Assembly: GCA_014376765.1 (NCBI GenBank)
Contig: JACMQX010000160.1
Coordinates: 1-41,971, forward strand
Origin: Ramlibacter sp.
Lineage (GTDB): Bacteria > Pseudomonadota > Gammaproteobacteria > Burkholderiales > Burkholderiaceae_C
Length of the DNA stretch: 41,971 nucleotides
Reading direction: 5' to 3'
Both the position numbers and the translations under genes were made by a program. Positions 36,123 to 41,971 of the stretch are shown piece by piece. The notes beneath the pieces are model-generated. The model was not told the DNA's origin, did no database searches, and saw only the letters and a program-made list of their open reading frames with translations. Every line of letters begins with the position of its first letter. Positions within the stretch are counted from its first letter, which is position 1.

Positions 36123-36785
36123 TTACTTAGAAGCCGCAGTCGCCGGCAACTTGAGCAGCCACAGCTGTTTAAGTTTGCCCAGCTCTTCATCAAAGCGCGT
36201 ATTGACCCGCTTTTTTTCGCCTTCCTGCTCGGCGATGAAGCGCTTTTGCACTACGGTGCTGCGATCGTTTTCCTCGATCTGGCGGCGCACATAGGGTGGC
36301 GCCTTGCTTGCGTCGCCCTTGTAGAACTCCAGCTCGGAGTCAATCGAGTTGCGCTGCGCGGCCAGCTCGCCGATGCGCTTGGTGGCCGCCTTCATGACTT
36401 CATCGACCTGAGCCAACGCTTCATTGCGCTCCTTGTCGTGGGCGGGGCGGTTGGGGTAGCGGGTGAGCAGTGCGCGGTCACGGCGTTTTTCTTCAGCCCC
36501 GCGCGCCTTATCGGCGGCCTGCTGCTTTTCCTGCTCTTCAAGACGGCTGCGCTCGTCAGCGGTGAGCGAGGGGCCAATCTGGCGGCGCACGGTGCCGCTG
36601 GGGTTGAGTTCTTTCTGGACCCGGTCAATGCAGTCGGCAATCGGGCGGTCGGAGGTGAGCTTGCGGCCCTTGCCGTCGACGCAGGTGTAAATGCCGCCCA
36701 CGGGGCCTTGCTGCTGTGCTGACGCCAGACCTGCAAAGCCGCACAGCAATACACCAGCCACCGATCCCCAAGTCAATGCGAACAC
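36123..36785 (-). CDS. DUF4124-domain secreted protein
   Basis: 220 aa from GTG 36785, chosen because AAAGGA lies 5 nt upstream and translation then begins directly with a signal peptide (FALTWGSVAGVLLCGFAGLA, cleaved after ASA); a TTG at 36800 is the only other in-frame choice. The mature N-terminus GGIYTCVDGKGRKLTSDRPI, with a second Cys in IADCIDR, is the DUF4124 domain. The rest is strongly helical and charged, probably coiled coil (about 80-210, LEEQEKQQAADKARGAEEKR). Function is unknown; the protein should be periplasmic. It lies 30 bp downstream of pyrE on the same strand, a neighbourhood seen in other Burkholderiales. Confidence 0.8.
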   Translation of the reverse strand: MFALTWGSVAGVLLCGFAGLASAQQQGPVGGIYTCVDGKGRKLTSDRPIADCIDRVQKELNPSGTVRRQIGPSLTADERSRLEEQEKQQAADKARGAEEKRRDRALLTRYPNRPAHDKERNEALAQVDEVMKAATKRIGELAAQRNSIDSELEFYKGDASKAPPYVRRQIEENDRSTVVQKRFIAEQEGEKKRVNTRFDEELGKLKQLWLLKLPATAASK

Positions 36786-36815
36786 ATCTGTCCTTTGCAA
36801 AAAACAAACTGCCGT

Positions 36816-37511
36816 TCAATCGACGCCGTAGCGCTCCCTGTAGGCCAGCACCCGCCCATGGTGCCCGGCCATCACGCCTTCGTTATGCCGAGACAAGTAT
36901 TGCAGTAAATCGGCAAGCCTTGCAATCGCACAAACCTCAAGCCCCAGCTGGCCGCGGACGTATTGCACCGCGCTGTGGGCTACATCCACGCCGTTCTCGG
37001 TGGCTTTTTCCTGGCGGTCCAGCGCAATCACCACACCGTGCGGCGTGGCACCTGCCGCCTTGATGATGGCAATGGACTCACGCGCGGCCGTCCCGGCCGA
37101 CATCACGTCGTCCACGATCAGCACCTTGCCTTGAACCGGCGCGCCCACCAGCGCGCCGCCTTCGCCGTGGTCCTTGGCTTCCTTGCGGTTGTAGGCGTAG
37201 GGGACATTGCGGCCCAGGCGCGCCAGCTCGATGGCGACAGCTGCGGCCAGGGGGATGCCCTTGTAGGCCGGGCCAAAAAGCATGTCGAACTGCATGCCGC
37301 TGTCGACCAGCCGGCGTGCATAAAATTGCGCGAGGCGCCCGAGCTTGGCGCCGTCGTCAAACAGGCCCGCGTTGAAAAAATAGGGGCTGAGGCGCCCGGC
37401 CTTGGTCTTGAATTCACCGAAGTGCAGGACGCCCGAATCGACGGAGAATTGCACGAATTCCTGGGCCAGCGGGTCGCTTCCTGAGCCTTGTACCGAGCCT
37501 TCTACCTTCAT
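36816..37511 (-). CDS. pyrE: Orotate phosphoribosyltransferase
   Basis: 231 aa from ATG 37511, with AAGGA 7 nt upstream; the frame is open further 5' but there it lies within the exodeoxyribonuclease gene. PyrE makes orotidine 5'-monophosphate from orotate and PRPP in pyrimidine synthesis. The PRPP-binding motif is VLIVDDVMSAGTA, and FGEFKTKAGRLSPYFFNAGL and AYNRKEAKDHGEGG (catalytic loop with Lys) are typical. Its start codon lies inside the start region of the divergent exodeoxyribonuclease gene, so the two share about 10 bp. Confidence 0.95.
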   Translation of the reverse strand: MKVEGSVQGSGSDPLAQEFVQFSVDSGVLHFGEFKTKAGRLSPYFFNAGLFDDGAKLGRLAQFYARRLVDSGMQFDMLFGPAYKGIPLAAAVAIELARLGRNVPYAYNRKEAKDHGEGGALVGAPVQGKVLIVDDVMSAGTAARESIAIIKAAGATPHGVVIALDRQEKATENGVDVAHSAVQYVRGQLGLEVCAIARLADLLQYLSRHNEGVMAGHHGRVLAYRERYGVD

Positions 37512-37521
37512 GGGAAATTCC

Positions 37522-38202
37522 TTGTTCAAACTCACCAGCCTCAATCTCAACGGCATCCGTTCGGCCAGCAGCAAGGGCGTCGAGGCCTGGATCGCCAGGA
37601 CCCAGCCGGATTGTATTTGCATGCAGGAAGTCAAAGCGCAGGAGGCGGACGTCAGCGGCCGCTTCGAAGAGATGGCGGGGCTCGCCGGGCACTTCCACTT
37701 TGCAGAAAAGAAAGGCTACTCAGGCGTGGCCGTGTACACCAAACACGCGCCCAGCGACGTGATCGTGGGCTATGGCTCAAGTGAGTTTGACGCAGAAGGC
37801 CGCTATGTCGAGCTGCGGTTTGACACGCCCAAACGCAAGCTGTCGATCATCAGCTGCTACTTTCCCAGCGGTTCATCCGGTGAAGAGCGACAGGCCGCCA
37901 AGTTCCGCTTTCTGGATGAGCTGGACCCGCACCTGGTCAAGCTGAAGAAAAAGCGCGAATTCATTTTGTGCGGCGACGTGAACATCGCGCACAAGGAGCA
38001 GGACCTGAAGAACTTTCGCAGCAACAAAAAGAACAGCGGCTTCCTGCCCGAAGAGCGCGCCTGGATGACGAAGCTGCTGGATGAAACCGGCCTGGTGGAC
38101 GTCTACCGCGTGCTGCAACCGGACGCCACCGAGACGGCCTACACCTGGTGGAGCAACCGGGGCCAGGCCAGGGCAAACGACGTGGGGTGGCGGCTGGACT
38201 AG
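37522..38202 (+). pseudogene. Exodeoxyribonuclease III, truncated at the 3' end
   Basis: 226 codons from TTG 37522 (GGGAA 5 nt upstream; reads MFKLTSLNLNGIRS like homologues), or 230 from ATG 37510. ExoIII/ExoA is the major AP endonuclease and 3'-5' exonuclease in base-excision repair. The catalytic Glu in CMQEVKAQE, the Asp-Asn pair in GDVNIAHKE and WWSNRG are present. The frame stops straight after GWRLD. Family members continue with about 35 residues (typically YHLATP ... SDHAP) that carry the essential Asp-His. That part is missing, so the product should be inactive. The break coincides with a change to lower-GC accessory DNA, so it looks like an island insertion point rather than a point mutation. 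Confidence 0.85.
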
Positions 38203-38212
38203 CCAATACGTC

Positions 38213-38241
38213 AAAAAACCCACTTTCTTGTGGGGATTTTT
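38213..38241. terminator. Bidirectional terminator at the island border
   Basis: CCCAC - TTTCTT - GTGGG flanked by AAAAAA on one side and GATTTTT on the other. In the minus direction the stem is followed by TTTTTT, so it serves the XRE gene best, and it can also stop transcripts from the truncated exonuclease gene. The rest of 38242-38303 shows nothing. Confidence 0.7.
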
Positions 38242-38303
38242 AGATCGAGCCCCTGAAGGTCTTGGCAGATCGCTGGCTCCCACAGCGTAGGAGTGCCTGT
38301 TGG

Positions 38304-38600
38304 TCAATTTGATACTGCTTCTGCGTCCTGAGCGAGCGCTTCCAACTCGGTGACAGTGTGTCTGGCGTGCGCGAGTGCCGTTTTGGCACGTTTGAGCCGT
38401 ACAGCGCGTCCGTCGAGTTGCTCGGCTACCATTTTTAGACAGTAGTTAAGGAACTCAAGCGGAACGCCTCGCGTCTGCTTTTCGTACTTGCATAGGGCGG
38501 TGCGACCAATGCCGGCCAATCGAGCAAAGTCAGCTTGGTTCATGTCACCTCGAGCGAGCCGAATTAGCTCCCGCTGGTCGACCGGAAAGTTCGTCGTCAC
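38304..38600 (-). CDS. XRE/Cro-CI-type transcriptional regulator of the IetAS-like locus
   Basis: 98 aa from GTG 38600. I prefer this start because the longer in-frame starts (ATG 38648, ATG 38627) would place coding sequence across the palindromic operator. The helix-turn-helix is at about residues 21-41 (NQADFARLAGIGRTALCKYE), followed by helices. The rest (VPLEFLNYCLKMVAEQLDGR ... RAKTALAHARHTVTELEALA) is helical, perhaps for dimerisation. Divergent from the AAA+ gene. The predicted transcription start lies on or next to the GTG, so the mRNA may be leaderless, as with several phage-type repressors. Its expected role is to repress both itself and the defence genes. Codon use is less GC-biased than in the core genes. 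Confidence 0.78.
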   Translation of the reverse strand: MTTNFPVDQRELIRLARGDMNQADFARLAGIGRTALCKYEKQTRGVPLEFLNYCLKMVAEQLDGRAVRLKRAKTALAHARHTVTELEALAQDAEAVSN

Positions 38601-38601
38601 G

Positions 38602-38634
38602 TTGCCATTATGGCATCTAAATGCCATAATGGCA
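38602..38634. promoter_or_regulatory. Palindromic operator with overlapping divergent promoters
   Basis: A perfect 14-bp inverted repeat, TGCCATTATGGCAT (38603-38616), CTAA, ATGCCATAATGGCA (38621-38634). Each arm is itself a near-palindrome of TGCCAT/ATGGCA. On the plus strand it contains TTGCCA (38602-38607), a 17-bp spacer and CATAAT (38625-38630), a good sigma-70 promoter for the AAA+ gene. By symmetry the minus strand has GTGCCA, 17 bp, CATAAT for the regulator gene. Repressor binding would block both. Confidence 0.8.
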
Positions 38635-38680
38635 CAAGCAAAAGGCAACCAGGTGCCGTAACATAAGACAAGGAGATTTC

Positions 38681-39664
38681 ATGGCACGCGCAGATCAGCT
38701 GAAGGCTCTCTTGCGTGCCTACGCGGGCAACGAAGAGACGCAGTTTTATTCGGTAGCTCTTCAGATGGCAGCTGACGAGGCGCAGCGTGGCCACACGAAG
38801 CTAGCTGGCGAGTTGCGCGACTTGGTTGATGCAGCAAAGGCACGCACGACCCGTAGCGTCGGCCCCCGTTCAGTGCCGATAGCCCAACCGCGCGGCGAGT
38901 TGGCTGAGTTGCTGAACGTCCAATATCCGCAGCAGCACCTGTCGCAGATGGTCGTTTCGCAAGATGTTTCGAATAAGCTAAAAAGAGTCCTTAATGAGCA
39001 GAGGCAACACGCGCGTTTAAGCGGACATGGCTTGAGTCCTCGTAGAAAGCTACTCCTCGTGGGCCCGCCAGGTACTGGCAAGACCTTGACGGCCAGTGTC
39101 TTGGCTGCTGAACTTCGACTGCCGCTATTCGTCGCCAGATTCGACAGCCTCATTACGAAGTTCATGGGCGAGAGCGCCTCTAAGCTCCGACTGGTGTTCG
39201 AAGCTCTCAAGACCACTCGAGGCGTCTACCTCTTCGACGAGTTCGACTCGCTGGGCCTTCAGCGTGGTAGCCAACATGACGTTGCCGAAATGCGTCGCAC
39301 GCTCAACATGTTCCTGCAGCTCATCGAACAGGATACTTCTGAAAGTATCATCGTCGCGGCAACCAACCATGGCGCGTCCTTAGACGGCGCACTATTCCGC
39401 CGTTTTGATGATGTGGTTATCTACGGAACGCCTGATCATGAAATGGCCGTTTTGCTGCTGAAAAACAGCTTAGCCGCAATGGCGGACATAGACCTTGACT
39501 ACCAGGCGCTGGCCACAGTTGCCGATGGCCTGTCCCAGGCCGATGTCGTACGCGCAGCGCAGGATGCGATGAAAGATGCTGTGCTTCAGCACCGCGACAC
39601 AGTCGCCTTCGACGACGTCATCACGCATCTCGGCGAGCGCAAGGCCAGTACAAGCCTCACGTAA
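38681..39664 (+). CDS. AAA+ ATPase, IetA-like
   Basis: 327 aa; AAGGAG 6 nt before the ATG. The N-terminal helical domain (about 1-75, starting MARADQLKALLRAYAGNEET) is followed by a classic AAA+ module: Walker A GPPGTGKT at 128-135 (Lys134), pore-loop region KFMGES, Walker B VYLFDEFD with Asp186-Glu187, sensor 1 VAATNH, and the arginine finger FRRFDDVV. In IetAS loci this ATPase is paired with a subtilisin-like protease; it was described as the antitoxin partner in Agrobacterium plasmids and as part of an anti-phage system in E. coli tests. It lies 40 bp before the protease gene and is driven from the palindromic promoter. Assignment rests on domain content and pairing. Confidence 0.88.
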   Translation: MARADQLKALLRAYAGNEETQFYSVALQMAADEAQRGHTKLAGELRDLVDAAKARTTRSVGPRSVPIAQPRGELAELLNVQYPQQHLSQMVVSQDVSNKLKRVLNEQRQHARLSGHGLSPRRKLLLVGPPGTGKTLTASVLAAELRLPLFVARFDSLITKFMGESASKLRLVFEALKTTRGVYLFDEFDSLGLQRGSQHDVAEMRRTLNMFLQLIEQDTSESIIVAATNHGASLDGALFRRFDDVVIYGTPDHEMAVLLLKNSLAAMADIDLDYQALATVADGLSQADVVRAAQDAMKDAVLQHRDTVAFDDVITHLGERKASTSLT

Positions 39665-39704
39665 ATTGTTGCGTTAGAACTCTCCACATAACAAGAAACT
39701 CAGG

Positions 39705-41971
39705 GATGGCAACTTCACTGGATCACCTTTTTCTTCGTGAGACAGTAGCCAGTATTCCGTTCAAGTCGCCCAGGTCTGGTGGAGCGCCGTCGCTCCCAAC
39801 GCCAAATCGCCTTACGCATTCACGGCGTTTGTTGCAACAGCTGGCGCAGCTTCGCCGTGATGAAGAGCGCATTTCTAGACTTCGGGAAGCAGACTTGCGG
39901 CCGGTTGACGCTGGTATCAAGGTCGCGATTGAAGTCAGGCCGGCTGGTGCGCTCGACTTCGGCAAGAAGCTCGAGTGGAAAAAGGACGGAATTGAGGTGC
40001 TCAGTGTCGTCGGAATCGACGGTGCAGACGTCGCCGTCATACGTGTACCGCCTGGCAAGCTCGCCGCTTTCGAACGCCGCGTACAGGAATATCAAACAGA
40101 GGACGGCCGGCCAGATAAAGATGGCCGCAGAAAGCCGAAAAATGCGGCGCTGGTGAATGTCATCACCGCGTTCCGGCTGGCGGCTTTTGAGGAACTCTGG
40201 ACCGACGAAGAGTCCCCTCCCGAGCCTCCGGACCAGGCTTGGTTTCAGGTCTGGCTCCGACTCACGCCAGCAGGGGCAGCTGCAACTCAGGCCGCATTTC
40301 GCCAGGAGACGGTGGGACTCAACATCGTCGTTGAACCTGGGTACGTGACGTTTCCAGGGCGGGTAGTAGTCGCAGCGCAAGCAACCAGACAGCAGCTCGC
40401 GGACGCTCTACAACTGCTTGACATGGTCGCCGAAATCCGGGGCGTCCAGCCGACGGCGAACTTTTTCCTTTCCGATTTGCCCCCGTTCGATCAGGTGCAG
40501 TGGATTGCAGATCTTAGAGCGCGAAGACAGCTTCCTGCCGATGACGCCAACTCATATGTAACCCTGTTGGACACCGGCGTGAACAACGGTCACAGACTGC
40601 TGACGGACCTCGTCGCCGACGATGATCTTCACGCCGTCGATCCCGCGTGGCTGACTACCGACCATGATGGGCACGGCACGGGTATGGCCGGCCTCTCACT
40701 TATTGGCGAGCTAACGGACCACTTGGCTGGAAATGCGCCGGTCGACATTCGCCACAGGCTCGAGTCGGTCAAAATCTGGCCGCCTGCTGGTGGCAACGCT
40801 CGTCACCTATATGGTCAAGTCACTTCCCAGGCAGTGTCAATCGTTGAAGAGGCGAACGGAGATCGACATCGAACGTTTGCTTTGATGACTACTACGATGG
40901 GAAACACTCTCGGTCGGCCGTCAGAATGGTCGGCCCTCGTAGACCGTCTGGCCTTCGGACTTGGCTCCAGCGATGCGTCCCCGCTTCTTCCAATTGTTCT
41001 CCATCCAAAACTATTTGTTCTGGCAGCTGGCAACGTTCAAATCGGAGACTGGACTCAGTATCCGCAAGTCAACTACACGTCGACCGTCGAAGACCCGGGG
41101 CAGGCGTGGAACGCAATCACTGTTGGGGCTTTTACCAATCTGACCCAGTTCAACGCAGAGGCCAATCCGTCGCTGACCCCCATCGCATTGCGGGGCGCAT
41201 TGGCTCCTTCTTCACGCACATCCCGTCTCTGGGAGCCACTATGGCCCCTCAAGCCAGACGTAGTGGCCGAAGGTGGTAATGGTTCACGCTGCTCGGTTCA
41301 CCTTGACGCGACGGACGGCCCTAGCGATCTAAGGCTCCTTACGACCTCACATCTCCCCGCCGCCCCACTTGCGGAAACTGGTGACACGAGTGCGGCGACT
41401 GCCGAAGTCGCGAGAATTTGTGGTCATCTTCGAGCTAGATATCCGACCTACTGGCCCGAAACTCATCGCGCGCTCGTCATTCAAGGCGCTCGCTGGACTC
41501 CAGCGATGCAAGCCTTTTTGCCACCGAATGCCAACATGCGCGAGAAGGCTGCCTTTGTCCGCACGTTTGGCTACGGCTGTGCCGACCTTGAGCGCTCCGA
41601 CAGCTCGCAACTGCGTGAGCCGACTTTGATCGTTCAGGAAACGATCACGCCGTACGTCGAGCGAGAAGGAGGCGTCTCACTCGGCAACCTCAATATCCAC
41701 ACTTTGCCGTGGCCGCAGGAAAGGTTGCTCCAACTTGGCGGTGCGCAGGTAGAGCTGCGAGTTACCCTTTCGTACTTCATCGAGCCAAACCCAGCGCGAC
41801 GCGGCTGGCAGAGTAACTTTCGATACCAGTCCCACGGCTTAAGATTTGCGATTAAGGGAGCCACCGAGACATTGGAGCGCTTCATCCAGCGGATCAATAA
41901 GCTTGAACGGGATGGCGAACAGAATGTCATGAATGACGCAGATTTGGACGGCTGGGTGCTCGGCCCGGGCG
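39705..41971 (+). CDS. Subtilisin-like (S8) serine protease, IetS-like; 5' frameshift, 3'-partial
   Basis: About 756 codons are seen before the window ends. The frame is uninterrupted from 39691 to 41971 and contains a conserved-looking N-terminus DHLFLRETVASIP, an unrecognised N-terminal domain (about 1-280) and an S8 peptidase domain. The triad is complete, numbered from a notional ATG 39705: Asp289 (VTLLDTGVN), His323 (DHDGHGTGMAG), Ser562 (GDTSAATA), and oxyanion Asn443 (AAGN). The only ATG near the start (39705, reading MATSL) is one frame off: one G in the GGG run at 39719-39721 would have to be skipped. Without that, the first in-frame start is TTG 39829, which has no ribosome-binding site. 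This may be a real mutation, a programmed shift or a sequencing error. Confidence 0.82.

Overview
This is GC-rich DNA, almost certainly from a betaproteobacterium of the Burkholderiales and most likely the family Comamonadaceae (Polaromonas/Rhodoferax/Variovorax-like). The evidence is the divergent mreBCD-mrdA / gatCAB block, the divergent pyrE / exodeoxyribonuclease III pair with a DUF4124 gene, the TorF-type porin-glnK-amtB operon, and the style of the proteins. No rRNA, tRNA, CRISPR array, integrase or complete insertion sequence was found.

Layout. 1-1505: comM (minus, missing only its 3' end). 1506-4529: a sigma-54/NtrC-type control region, then porin-glnK-amtB and a strong terminator. 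4593-8799: aldose epimerase, SMP-30 lactonase, glcE and glcF, tightly packed. 8828-13676 (minus): glutathione peroxidase and, upstream of it, a five-gene Mla/MCE-type lipid-transport operon that ends in a cyclic-nucleotide-binding protein. 13794-18118: a LysR regulator divergent from mmsA and a GMC oxidoreductase, resembling a 3-hydroxypropionate catabolic module, with a perfect 24-bp palindrome between them. 18172-25542: a two-component system whose kinase has a periplasmic region resembling a sugar-binding jelly roll, followed by a secreted ricin-type lectin with (VVAAGGGN)4, an outer-membrane beta-barrel and a secreted two-part protein of unknown function. 25680-27632 (minus): a second ammonium transporter and a small hypothetical gene behind a second sigma-54-type promoter. 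27633-27967: a gap holding that promoter and, on the plus strand, a candidate small RNA ended by two tandem terminators. 27968-32502 (minus): mrdA, mreD, mreC, mreB. 32758-35980: gatCAB. 36123-37511 (minus): DUF4124 gene and pyrE. 37522-38202: exodeoxyribonuclease III, cut short.

From about 38203 to the window end the composition drops in GC and the content becomes accessory: an XRE regulator, an AAA+ ATPase and a subtilisin-like protease. I read the last two as an IetA/IetS-type pair, known as a plasmid toxin-antitoxin locus and as an anti-phage system. The shared control region is a perfect inverted repeat that also forms two overlapping divergent promoters. The protease reading frame needs a 1-nt shift near its start. 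The exodeoxyribonuclease gene stops exactly at the border and has lost its catalytic C-terminus, so the island appears to have split it.

The two nitrogen loci (porin-glnK-amtB and amtB2 with its small partner) look like one NtrC regulon. The two parts least explained by known biology are the kinase-lectin-barrel cluster and the border/defence region at the right end.
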